Assembly (NCBI GenBank): GCA_015680685.1 | Contig: MNCI01014774.1 | Span: 977,263-1,041,262, forward strand | Direction of reading: 5' to 3' | Length of the DNA: 64,000 nt | From: Gnetum montanum | Lineage: Eukaryota > Streptophyta > Gnetopsida > Gnetales > Gnetaceae | Part shown: piece after piece, positions 37,111 through 48,970 of the stretch | Layout: the number at the start of each line of letters is the position of its first letter | How positions within the stretch are numbered: position 1 is the stretch's first letter | Notes under the pieces: model-generated | Database searches by the model: none | Told to the model about the DNA's origin: nothing | The model's input: the letters and a program-made list of their open reading frames with translations, nothing else | Made by a program: the position numbers and the translations under genes

Positions 37111-39911
37111 CCACACTATACTAGCCTCCACACTGTCATCAAACATAGTCGTGGGGGAGGCCACCACCAAATCAACCCTATCCTTCCTACTAGTTGAAAC
37201 CACATGGAGATTATGTTCAACACCCTATTTCTCCAACTATTTCTATGTCATCTACTTCAAATCATCACTACCACTCTCCTGAGTACCATCAACCCATGAC
37301 ATCTTTAGAGAGATCACCACCTCATGCCTCTTACCATCCATCTTACCCTTCATATTCTCATACTCCACCTCATCACATGCCACCACCAAGGACACAGGAA
37401 GGTTTCACACCACAATATCAATAAATGAATGCCACTTGTGCTGCAAATGTGTATAGACATGCTAACACTAGTGGGTCTCAACCGTAACATCAAAAACATC
37501 CCTTCTGGAGGAAAGGTCCTAAGCTGAAGCAAAAGACTCATAGATCTACCACATCATCTGAACTAGTAGAATGCCAATCTAGTGCAATGCCTCCCTTTTC
37601 ACCACCATCGTCCTCTGATCCTACACAAGGGCCACCATCCATCATTACTTCAATTCCAAACCCAAGTAATGAATCTACAAACATAGGGAGACCAACAAAT
37701 CCATGCATGCCACATCATGATCAAGGGTGCAATTGTGGGCTAGACATCCATCACATTAACACATCTCATATCCTGATCCACTAGACATTTAACATCAAGT
37801 GTGTGACCAACGATTTGTCCACCTAGCCACCACAACATCAAAAGACACACAATGGCTTGGTCATGAACAATTACCAATATTCTACACATGCATGGATCCT
37901 ATCTATCCACTTATTAATCCTTGTCACGACCAAATGTTTAGTCATGGGGGTCACCACCCATTCTAATCTTCAAGATTCATAAGTGTTTTCCATCTTTTTA
38001 TTGTACAATTTTTTGTCATTTTCTCGTATCTTGATACAATTTTTCTTATTCTTTTCAGTTTTTTCTATTTGTTGTTTTCATTTTCTTTATTATGTAATAT
38101 TTCTTGTGAATAAAACAATCATATAGCCCATTAAGGTGAGGTTTTCTTTATGTTGTTAAGTCATTAGGGACTAATTATTTGGACATTAAGACCACATCAT
38201 CCATCCACTCATTCCATTAATAAGAGGTTCTTGCTCTTGTCATAATGACATTCTTTTTCATCATGAGACTAAAAAAAAATTCCTAATCATTGTGTTTGGA
38301 CTAGATAGTGAAGAACCAAGGGGGAATGTAAAGGGTGTGACATCAAGGGGATTTGTGAATTCTCTTTAGTCACTTCTATATGTTCTATCATGTTGCTAAG
38401 GTTGTAATTATATCCTTGTAGATCTAATGAACAATGGGAGTAACAGTACCATAAAAAGGCACTGAATAAATTATGTGGTCACACTAGAAAGACATGTACT
38501 CATGCCTGAAGGTTGGCAGCTTCTCAGAACTTCCATAAAAAAAAACATGTGTGCCATAAATACCCTCCTCCCTTGGACAAAACGCCAAGTGATGTTACTC
38601 CTTGCAACTATGATAGTCTTATAGTTGTCTATTGATGCGATGAAATGATGTGATGCCACTGCAATGTGGTCTATACTTGGTTTGAATATTGGAAAGAAGG
38701 ACTCATGATTATTTAACCATTAATAACACATAAGGATTCATTGTGCCTATGGTAAAGCACCTCATGTCCCAATTTCTGCAATCCTTTCTATAGTCCATCT
38801 CATCTCACTATATGTTTGATTCTAACTTGTGGTTTTGTTTAACATAGAGTTATTATCTCAAATTGGTGGTTTTAACATGTGTGTGTTGTTACATAGGTAT
38901 GCATTGCATTCCACCCCTTTAATGCCTATGGACATTTTTAGGTGTGGTTACACAAGGATATCATAAGCTAGAGCCTACTTTGGGGAGGACCAACTTGCGT
39001 AATTTTCGTGACTTGTACTTGTTTGAGATAACCACATCATTTTTAACCCTCCAAGCACATAATTATTAAATTTTGTAGTTTTCCTTTTCATGTAACTTGA
39101 TCTGTCCACAACCTCAATTTCAATGCCCTTTTTCTTGCTTCTTCTAAAGCTTTTCACATTGACGACTCCACCTTCTCACACTTTCAATGCCTCAAACTAA
39201 TTTTCCACTTACCCTAAAACTATGGACCTAACCTCAAACCTTCCAACCAATCACAAAGCTTTATTTTCCATGCTCAGTTGCCCCATTTAATGCATATTCA
39301 TGGACCAAAATACTTGATATCAAGTACCTAATATCAAGCTGCACAAAACCTATATATATAACCCCCATGGTACCCAAACTTCATACTCATCATTTGCAGC
39401 TATGGGAGTTTTTCAAATTTTCTCTTGCAACTCAGAGCTTTGTGCACCCAATTTCCACTTGCGATATTTGGCTCTCTACCTCTTCAATTTCTGTGCCATT
39501 TGGATCTACCTGAACCCAGAGTGTTTCACTCAGTCGTGGGGCAGTGCTTGCATGAGAAACTTTCGCCACTTTTTCGAAATTTGCTATTGCCCAAAGGATA
39601 TTATAAGGGTAAGAGTGTTAAAAAACCATAAGTGTTATACTAAAAACTCAATCATGGTAAAGCCAGAGGCATGAATCTTTCCATCCAAGGGACCATAACC
39701 ATTATAATAAGCCACACATAAGGAAAGAGAAACTAATTGCAAAGGGTCGTAAAAGAAGATAAACACTCTTTGGGAAATTTTCTTGGAAAATTTTCTAACT
39801 TTGCAATCATATAAACTAAGAACTTAATGAATTAAGCTTAGGAGTATGATATACATCTGTTAATGATATCTATTGATACCTTAGTAACACCTGATCTTTG
39901 CTTGATTGCAG

Positions 39912-42653
39912 ATGGCCCAAAAATGAGGTGCACAAGGAGAACCCTCACAACGAGTAGCTAAGCACCCACAAGGTGGTTGAGGTGAACAAGGTGAACATGT
40001 AGAGCATGGGAAGTAGGAAGCCTAATTATTCAGCATTCATCAAGAGGCTTCTATCACAGGACAATTGGTCCAAGAAGAGGCTATAGAATTGCAGGCTCCC
40101 ATGCAAGGACAACGTCTCATGTTGTCCCCTGAATGTCTTGAGGTCATTCAAGAAAAGCCCACGTTGACCATGATCATCATGGAGATGAAGTTCAAGCCAT
40201 TTATGGAGTTTGCTCCAAAAGTAGTTTGGACACAACTTCAAGCATCACCTTTGTGGCCCAATCTTTCAAACAGTGGTGAGTGGTACCTTCGCAAGACTTA
40301 CCAATTCTGGCACAACAAAGAAAAAAGCATCACTGTTAACATTTTTGGAGTCAATGTCTCATTCTCAATTAAGCTAATTGTAGCTACTCTTAATCTACCA
40401 AATGATGGGGATAAGGTAGCCCATCTGTCCACTAGATTTGACCCTGATACTAGAAAACTGTGGTTGAAATGGGCATACAACAAAGAAGACAAAACATATA
40501 ATAAATTGATTTTGGAGAAAAGGACATACTTCAAGATCGGTACATACCATCTCTTTCCAACTAAGGGGCTTAATAGGATTTCAACATATGTAGCTAGGGG
40601 AAGTGCTATCTTAATGGAAAAATACATTGCCAACCTTCTCCAAGTCTACTTCACCAAAATTTAGAGGTAATTCGAGGAGAAAAAGGCAAGGAAGCCAACA
40701 CTCCCATTCCCTTGCCTAATTAGAAGGCTATGCTAGCATGTTGAAATCATGGGGTACACAAATGATATCCCTAGAAAGGCTTAGAATGCTTCCTTCATAG
40801 AGTTACTCCAACCTACTACACCAAGGAAAGACCTTGGTGAAGAACAAGAACTGGAGAGGGAAGTAGAACTAGAAACAAAAGTACAACATGAGCCAACACA
40901 TCACCTTGAAATACAAGCTCTACCACTACTGTTGTTGCAAGATTATAGATCCTTAATGAACCATCTCAAAAAATTGTTGAAGTTGTCAGTTGGGGAAGCA
41001 GAGATGAGTCTAATCTCTTTAGAGTAATCAATGATACCACACAATCCACCATTTCAACTATTCTAACAAGGGGAGAGATCTCATTAGAATTAAGAGGAGG
41101 AGGATCCTACAGGTCTAAGAAAATCTCTAGAAATGTTGCATCTTTCCAAGTGATGCTTGAAATTGGAGAAGGTGCCATAGTTGTGGTAATGCAACATCAA
41201 GATGCGGTAAGTGCAACAAAAGTGATTATAGATCGCATCAAGGAATCATTTAATGTACTTATTGTGCTCCCAGTAGATCTCACTAGGACCAGAGATGCCC
41301 ATATGCTAGCCAGAACTTCAATGACTCCTGCGGTGCATGAGGACGTGCTAGATTATTTGCTACAAACAAGGCAAGTGATGACCACCCTTTTTGACATCCC
41401 CAGTGATGTCACTATAGCACAATTAGATCTCATAGCCACCAGAGTGAAGTTGGTCATGGATAAAGTTAGGGCAGAACACATAGAAGCAAAAGTGCAAAGG
41501 TTACAATAAGAGTTGACCACCTTGAGAGCTGAATGATGGGATCCTACTCGGTTTGTTGCACCTGACTAGTTGGAAAAATTTAGGATAGAGTAACTAGCCA
41601 AGCTGACTAAGGAAAACAAAGCTATAGAGTAAGAGAAGGAAAAGGCTATCTAGACTACCTCTGCTACTGATGCATAATCCCATGCTTACAAAAAGGCATT
41701 AACCACCACTCAAGAAGAAAATAAGCAACTCACTACTAAAACTTCAAGGTTGATCACAATTGAAAAGTAAAAGAATATTCTTGAGGAGAGTGTCCACTAG
41801 TTAAGAGAAAAACTGGTGAGGGTCAACTAGGACACTAATAAATTAACTAGAGAAAATAGATCCCTCTCAATGAAGGAGGTTTGTGCTATTCAAAAAAAGT
41901 CTACCAGAGTAATCAACGCATGGTAGAATGAGGCCAAAAAGCATGAAAAACTGAAGGAACACTTTCACGACCAAGTAGGCATGTACAAGCAAATAAATGA
42001 GAAGGAAATCCAGATGGTTAAAGCTTGCATTAGGTTCCTGTCAGCACAAAATCCTAAGTGGTAGCCAATTTTGGATAGCTATACATTGGTCCAGTAGGTA
42101 GAAGTAAAGAATAAAGACTTGTAGATTGAATATTTGAAAGAATACATGGCATTGGATAACCTCAAATATGTCAACCTTGCCATGTTAATAGCAGGTCAAC
42201 CTCGAAATGAGCTAGAGAAGTAGGTAGTGACCACCTATGCATTGTATGAAAAAGAGTTTGCAGATTAGAAAGATGCTTTGTAGAAGCTCCATGTGACAAA
42301 CTCGGCATTGGAGGTGATCAAAGCTCGCTACCATAGATAGAAGGATGTCACCTTGGACCTAGCTAGGAGATTAGATTATCAAGTATTCAGAGAAAAAGCT
42401 AGGGCTTTTGAAGAAGAATGACGATAGTTTATGGCTTAGTATGTGAAGGTCAACAAGATGTTCCCGCAATTGCCGTGTCCTTGGGACGTATTGATGCTAG
42501 CACACATTAGTTCAGCAACTTGGATGGTACATGACCCACAAACAAAAGAGGAGAAGTTGTAGACATTACTTGATTGTTACAAATTTCATGAGCCTAGTGA
42601 CAAAGGGAAGCAACCAATGGATAAGCTACTACCTCTAGGAACTACATGAGCTC
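39912..42653 (+). pseudogene. Second long ORF of the 8.9-kb element, unknown function
   Basis: An ATG at 39912, right after TTGCTTGATTGCAG (a good splice acceptor), opens a frame through 40664 and beyond, broken by TAG/TAA/TGA codons at Gln or Arg positions. One frame change lies at about 41030-41150. From 41150 a single frame then runs to a TGA at 42653 with 22 internal stops (15 TAG, 5 TAA, 2 TGA) and no indel. The first part (EWYLRKTYQFWHN, then NIFGVNVSFSIKLIVATLNLP) resembles, loosely, the plant transposon-protein domain often carried by gypsy elements of plants. The second part is Lys/Glu-rich and probably coiled-coil. I cannot name a function. Confidence 0.65.
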
Positions 42654-42805
42654 CCCTAGTTTTGCATCTTGTAATATTGTGTTCCAATTTTTATGAAATA
42701 CCACTATGGCATGTAAGAGTTAATTGTTTTGTTTGTTATTTAAGTCAGTCAATAATTCCAAAACTTCCTAATTTTGTAAAGGACTTTTTCCCTCATTTTG
42801 TTTAA

Positions 42806-42839
42806 CTCAAGGATGAGTTTTCATTCAGTCATGGGGGTA
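42806..42839 (+). other. Polypurine tract region of the 3' LTR
   Basis: AAGGATGAGTTTTCATTCAG then TCATGGGGGTA ends exactly where the LTR begins (TGATGAGT at 42840). The same context precedes LTR starts at 43939 and, with changes, 48971. The G-run before each LTR suits the plus-strand primer. Confidence 0.7.
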
Positions 42840-43380
42840 TGATGAGTCATGAATCTATCGACCTTGATATTAGATACCTAATATCAGAGCCTAGGAAGTG
42901 ATGTTGGATATTCGATATTGCCTCCTTTGTGCTAGCCTATAAATACAACACTTGGATGCATGGTTGAGATATAGAAAAGAATAGTTTTAGTTCTCAATTT
43001 TTTATAGTTTTTCTTAGATTTTTGAATTCAAGTTCTGTTATTCCCCAGTGCATGCCTACAGTGTGATGTTTGTAATTGTACGATACCTTTGTTCAAGTGT
43101 GATGTACTTGGACATGTTACATGATTGGAAATAAAGATCGAGATTACTTCCATCATTTCTACATTCACTTAGATTTATTATTGCTTTAATTATTTACCTT
43201 TTTCTTTAGTTAATATTTCCATGTATTACTATTTACTATTCCTATTATTAAGAAGAATGAGTACAACTTGATCATGAGCACTTAAGTGTAAGCACTTGGT
43301 AATTCAGCAGTGTATCGTTTGGTGCACCCAGTGATGTATGCTTGGCAATCCCAATGGTAGTTATATGAAGTCCAAGGCAT
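42840..43380 (+). mobile_element. 3' LTR of the 8.9-kb element, truncated
   Basis: It matches 34533 onwards closely, including the GATGAGTCATGAATCTATC start and GAGATATAGAAAAGAATAG after the TATA box. Similarity stops at about 43380 within GAAGTCCAAGGCA, where internal sequence of another family member begins. About 330 bp of the LTR is missing. Confidence 0.8.
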
Positions 43381-43938
43381 TCCATTCCATTACTTGTCTC
43401 ACCCCTACACCTTGGATAGTTATCAGTACAAACCTGTAACCCATAATTTGCCATACCCACAACCTAGCCAATGTGCTTCATATTGAGGCAAGGTATCAAC
43501 TGCATTATATCTTATCTATCCTTGCTAATTCATGATTGTGTTGTGTGTGCAGATGGCGATCACATGAACAATGGACTGAGATATGAGGGAGCACTTAGGA
43601 TGAACTGGAGCAAGAGCATTTACGCAAGGAACAAGCTTCGTCATGTGGCCATGGATGAACAACTGTGTGCACAATTTGACATCGACAGCAACGCACCTCA
43701 TTTTCTTTTCTCTCTCTCTCTTCAAGTTATCAAATGAGGGTCTAGATGTTATCTATGTACAGTGTTCACCATAATGGTTATGAACACCAATGCTATAATA
43801 CATTTGTCGATCCATTCACCAGGCACTTTGAGTTTGTCATTCCATGTCATTGTCAGTTGTTGCTTGGTCAAGAATCCCATACCTTCCCAATATTTTGTAA
43901 GGAAATCAAGGATGAGTTTTCATTCCATCATGGGGGTA
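43381..43938 (+). pseudogene. 3' internal remnant of a second family member
   Basis: The sequence begins TTCCATTCCATTACTTG, related to stretches at about 38770 and 46840, and ends in the shared tract TCATGGGGGTA before the next LTR. Inside, GTGTGTGCAG/ATGGCGATC near 43553 again puts an ATG right after a splice-acceptor-like sequence, as at 39912. Only short open frames remain, so this element is heavily deleted. Confidence 0.55.
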
Positions 43939-44786
43939 TGATGAGTCACTGAATAAGCGACCCGATATCGGACCCCCAATATTGGATATGCGATATCAGA
44001 TCAGCCAAGCGACATCGAACACGCGATGTCAGAGCCTATTTCGTTGTTTATAAATAAGAGACAAGTGCGCTTGGTTTTGGATAGTATTTTTTTTAGTCCC
44101 TTAGCTCAACTCTTGCAATTTTTCTCTTCTAGAGTTAGAATTATTTCTGAGTGCCCGCAGTAGGAGTCATAAAGTCAATGGATCTTTATTCGAGCATTGT
44201 GTACCTAAGCACACCTTGTGTTTGGAAATAAAGATGAACTTTGTGATAAACCTTACAACATTCAGAATAGCTTAATTATTGCATTTAATGTTATTTACTA
44301 TTATTTGATGCTCTCATTAGTTAATCAATGTTATTTCTATAGAATTATTAATTATCAACGAATTAGCACACTCAGCACAACCACTTCGAGCATACGTGGA
44401 ACACTTGGTAACCCAATAACGACTAGTGTTTGGTAATCCCTATAGTATTACACTAGTTCAGGATGTGTTTGGAGAGTAGGAATGGATGCTGGTGTTAGGA
44501 TTTGATTAACATTAGAGTTACAAAAACCCATTAGTTACCTAAATCTTTTCATTTTACACACTTAGGAGACCAAGATAGAAAATATAGAAAACATAAAAAA
44601 TCATATACCTCGAGTTTACTTAATCATATAATTGTGCCTTACAAGTAAGCTTGGGAAGACAACGATTGCATAACTCATCCTTGTTCTGTGTAGGTGCATA
44701 AGCACTTAATCCTCAAAGTTCGACTGGATCACGCGTAAACACTCATATTCATATGGTTGGGTGTAGGGGTACCTAGCCACTCATTA
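43939..44786 (+). mobile_element. Gypsy-like LTR, plus strand
   Basis: 848 bp from TGATGAGT to ACTCATTA (terminal CATCA changed to CATTA). A cluster of palindromic words (CCGATATCGG, GCGATATCAG, ACGCGATGTC) lies at about 43960-44030, followed by a TATA box TATAAATA at 44049. It follows a polypurine-like tract, so it is a 3' LTR. The post-TATA sequence (GTGCCCGCAGTAGGAGTC, GGATCTTTATT) is closest to the solo LTR at 57095. Confidence 0.85.
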
Positions 44787-45602
44787 ATCTTCATTAAACT
44801 ATTAGAAAATCTATTTATCTATTTAAAGGCTTAGCTTGATAAGGTAATTCAAAACTTACTAGTTTGACTATATCATAGAGGGTAGGATATTCTTCTATAT
44901 TTTTAGCTTACATCAATGATAGTTAAGACTGTGGGAGCTTAAGAAGCTAGGGTTTGAAGTACATGAACAAGAACTTTAGATTTAATAATGAATACATGCC
45001 CAAATACAACTTTAGATATGGAAGAAGGAGGATTTAAAATGCTTAAAATATTCTAAATCAAAATATAAAGTAGATCTTCAATATAGTCACTAACCATAGA
45101 AATATCTCTTGAAGATTCAATTTAGCTCTTTCCTTGTAGCATTTAGTTTTAACTTCAACTCCTCTTTTTTCTTTAGTGTTTTTTTCCCTATCTTTATACT
45201 CAACATCAAAGTTGCAATTGATAGCCATCCATTACTCTATGACATGATCCTTGTCAGCTTTAAGAATCTTTTGCATGTCATCTATTGGTGTTAGCATGTA
45301 GTTTAAACATTTACACTTCAGAAACATTGATTGCCCATGTTGTGGATTTCAAATAAGATGAAGAAATGAATTCTATGAACCAAAATTCAAAGTAATTGAA
45401 GGTCATGTCTACATACGGAAGTATAACAAATTGAAGTGAAAACATGAAGATGAAAGTAAAAAGTCAAAGGTCAAGAGAAGACAAGTTAGAAATTTTTGTA
45501 ACATAGACATAAAAACCTTGTAATTTATATTTGAGTTATTATCTTATATAGGATAAAAAAGAACACTAATAAAATTAAAAAAGAAAATCTTACAAGATAG
45601 TA
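44787..45602. other. Unassigned AT-rich DNA
   Basis: No element end, open frame with family resemblance or tandem repeat was recognised. The right end leads into RTE LINE coding sequence, so part of it may be undetectable LINE. Confidence 0.35.
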
Positions 45603-45838
45603 ATTAGGCCTACTATCTTATATGGTGTTGAATGTCAAGAAGTACAAAAGAGGCATGAACAACAAATTAGTGTGGTATAAATACAAATGCTTCAAGGAAT
45701 GTTGAATGTTACTAGAAGAGATAAACTACATAATATAGAAATAAGAGGAAAACTGGGAGTGGCTTCTACTTTAGATAAGTTAAAGAAATGGTACCTTAGA
45801 TAGTTTAGACATGTGCAAAGAAGATTAAATAATGAGCA
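45603..45838 (+). pseudogene. RTE-clade LINE, C-terminal coding fragment (left part)
   Basis: One frame gives LYGVECQEVQKRHEQQISVV, then TRRDKLHNIEIRGKLGVAS and FRHVQRRLNNEH, with two stops. This is the conserved region after the RT domain of plant RTE LINEs (LYGAECW, IRxxLGVA, LRWFGHVQRR). Coding similarity stops at 45838 where a gypsy-like LTR starts; the LINE's last part resumes at 50234. Confidence 0.8.
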
Positions 45839-47217
45839 TGATCAAACTTGATATGTTAGGTAGTTGAGTTGTGGGGATATGATGAAGCATAATTTTGTTA
45901 AGTGTATCAGTTAGCTGAGATATCATAGATGCCATATTGTAGATGCTACATCACATCTATGTTTTAGCATTCCCATTGATGCGTCTTAGATAGTTGCTAC
46001 ATCACAGATGCTACATCACATATACTATATTGTAGATGTGATATCGCATTAGCTATAACTAAGCTACATCAATGCATTCTCATTAATTCATCCTTGTCAA
46101 TGTAGCCAAATGCATTAATGCATCCTCAGAAATGATGCCAATGATGAGCAGTGGGTACTCCCTACGCAAAACCATATGAATCATAAATGTTCACATGATT
46201 GGTCAAATTTCATGGACTTAGTTACCTAAGTTGCTAATATTCCTAAATAGTGAATTATGTAGTTATAAGTTATTATCTTCCCAATTCACACTTGTGTTAG
46301 ACTATGCATATGGTTAAGTGTGATTGAGGCATAACATATTCATTTTTATATATATTTTATTATGTTTCTTTGAATTGCTAGATGATTGAATGAAGGTTTA
46401 ATAATGGAATTAACTATCTAACTAACTACTTTATTAATTAACTATTCTAATGTGAAGTATCCATTCCCACTTGCTGTACACATCATGAACTTATATTGAT
46501 GCTACTGGGTTATCGAGTATACTAGCGTACCAAGTATCCACTGCTAGGATTACCAAGTGTTAATATGTTATGTTTGAAATGGCTGTAACCATACCTTACA
46601 AGGACATAATTCCTTTATGGTTGATAGTAGGAGTGACGATACATTCTATGAAGAATCATAGGTCACAAGAAGGAAGTTAACAAAAGAATTCAACAAATCC
46701 CCTTGAGGTTGTACCCTTTTCCATTTTCACTTGATCTTTCTCCTTTTCTTTAAGGCATAATGATCATTATTTTAATGTTAGTTTTGTGTAAGAAGAACCA
46801 TATTTCTTTCATGACAAGGTATCTTATGTCCCAATCTTTACAATTCCTTCTCATTCCATTATTCACCTCACTACTACATGCGATTATATACCTAATGGTT
46901 TTGTATAGTATAGTATAGGATTCTAACCAAGATGGTTGTGTGTTATTTGGAACAAAGAAATGATTTACATTTAACTTCTAAGATGCCCAAAAACATCTAT
47001 AGAAGTGCTTATGCAAGGGCATTAGGGTAGGAGCATGCTTTGGAAAGGACCCACTTGCATGACTTTTGTTGATCATGGCTCTAAATAGAAACATCACATC
47101 TTCTAGGACATCAAGGAAAACTTCTCAAACTTTATGCATGATTTTGGAACTACTTCTCATCAATTTTTATTAATTTTTACTACTTTTATATTGAACTATC
47201 CTTCAAATTCAATATTC

Positions 47218-48138
47218 NNNNNNNNNNNNNNNNNNNNNNNNNNNNNNNNNNNNNNNNNNNNNNNNNNNNNNNNNNNNNNNNNNNNNNNNNNNNNNNNNNN
47301 NNNNNNNNNNNNNNNNNNNNNNNNNNNNNNNNNNNNNNNNNNNNNNNNNNNNNNNNNNNNNNNNNNNNNNNNNNNNNNNNNNNNNNNNNNNNNNNNNNNN
47401 NNNNNNNNNNNNNNNNNNNNNNNNNNNNNNNNNNNNNNNNNNNNNNNNNNNNNNNNNNNNNNNNNNNNNNNNNNNNNNNNNNNNNNNNNNNNNNNNNNNN
47501 NNNNNNNNNNNNNNNNNNNNNNNNNNNNNNNNNNNNNNNNNNNNNNNNNNNNNNNNNNNNNNNNNNNNNNNNNNNNNNNNNNNNNNNNNNNNNNNNNNNN
47601 NNNNNNNNNNNNNNNNNNNNNNNNNNNNNNNNNNNNNNNNNNNNNNNNNNNNNNNNNNNNNNNNNNNNNNNNNNNNNNNNNNNNNNNNNNNNNNNNNNNN
47701 NNNNNNNNNNNNNNNNNNNNNNNNNNNNNNNNNNNNNNNNNNNNNNNNNNNNNNNNNNNNNNNNNNNNNNNNNNNNNNNNNNNNNNNNNNNNNNNNNNNN
47801 NNNNNNNNNNNNNNNNNNNNNNNNNNNNNNNNNNNNNNNNNNNNNNNNNNNNNNNNNNNNNNNNNNNNNNNNNNNNNNNNNNNNNNNNNNNNNNNNNNNN
47901 NNNNNNNNNNNNNNNNNNNNNNNNNNNNNNNNNNNNNNNNNNNNNNNNNNNNNNNNNNNNNNNNNNNNNNNNNNNNNNNNNNNNNNNNNNNNNNNNNNNN
48001 NNNNNNNNNNNNNNNNNNNNNNNNNNNNNNNNNNNNNNNNNNNNNNNNNNNNNNNNNNNNNNNNNNNNNNNNNNNNNNNNNNNNNNNNNNNNNNNNNNNN
48101 NNNNNNNNNNNNNNNNNNNNNNNNNNNNNNNNNNNNNN
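47218..48138. other. Assembly gap
   Basis: 921 N bases. Similar LTR sequence on both sides suggests that repeats caused the gap; its true size is unknown. Confidence 0.99.
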
Positions 48139-48180
48139 GTATTCGTATGGTTGAGTGTAGGGGTACCTTGCCACTCATCA
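48139..48180 (+). mobile_element. 3' end of an LTR emerging from the gap
   Basis: GTATTCGTATGGTTGAGTGT then AGGGGTACCTTGCCACTCATCA matches the last 40 bases of the LTR at 57095-57949 almost exactly. Most of the LTR is inside the gap. Confidence 0.8.
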
Positions 48181-48970
48181 TTTAGTTATTTGAAAACATG
48201 CAAGATTCCAAAGTTAAGCTCATCTATCATGGGTGGCTAAGGATTTAATTTTTAAAATTTTTCTAACACTCTATTTTCAAACATTATGGTAACTAATAGT
48301 AAGAATAATTAAAATAACATGAACAACTTGATGATTTTGGCTACCTTAGAGCCTTGGGGAACATTATTATGAAATCACCTTGAGCCTAATAACTTAATTT
48401 TTTTCAAATTTTAAGCTAACTAAGGATTCAAAAAGGGTTATTCATTAAGAAAAAATTATCAAAACTAATGTTGATTCTTTGGTGATTTTAGATGATATTA
48501 AACAAAATACCTAAGGTTGAAGGTATTTTACAAGGATAGGTAAAGAGGCCAAGAGGAGGACAAAGGAGGATATGCTCATGGAAAAATAACATACAGTGAT
48601 AAAAGCTTAAATATCACATGAGTGTTGGGCCCATGGGATGATGAGGAGAGATTTTAGTCCATTAATCAAAAAATTTCTACATAAAAAGGGAAGCATCGAC
48701 ATAATAAAGGTTGGAAAATTTGCCACTACTAGCAATAATAAAAAGATTTATCTTTGATGGATTTTTGAAGACTTTTGCAATATTGTAAACTTTAATGTCT
48801 TTCTAGTCTTTTTGTAATTTTGTAATACATCCACTTGAATAAAATTATGTAATGCAACACTCAAATTCTATAATGGTAGCCAATCTAGTCTTGGTCACTC
48901 CACAATTTTCTAATGAAACTTCATCCATTTATATATAACTTGATGACGAGTTTTTAGTCAGTTGTGGGGG

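Larger units (their letters stand above)
34533..43380 (+). mobile_element. Gypsy-like LTR element with gag and an extra ORF, no visible pol
   Basis: Two closely similar LTRs (34533-35402 and 42840 to about 43380) bracket 7.4 kb. The interior holds a gag-like ORF (36061 to about 37110), a proline/histidine-rich extension to about 37800, non-coding sequence, and a second long ORF (39912-42653). A G-tract precedes the 3' LTR. I found no protease, RT, RNase H or integrase motif in the interior, so it would have depended on enzymes from a relative. No convincing PBS follows the 5' LTR, and the 3' LTR is cut at about 43380, so target-site duplications cannot be checked. Stops in both ORFs sit mainly where Gln codons would be. 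Confidence 0.7.

Noticed and set aside
41150-42653. TAG codons in ORF2 as a recoded or read-through genetic code
   Set aside because: TAA and TGA also occur at Gln or Arg positions and the copy is embedded in decayed elements; C-to-T decay explains all of them without a special code.
47134-48240. Long open frames of over 300 codons on both strands
   Set aside because: They consist almost entirely of undetermined bases in the assembly gap; only a few real codons remain at each end.
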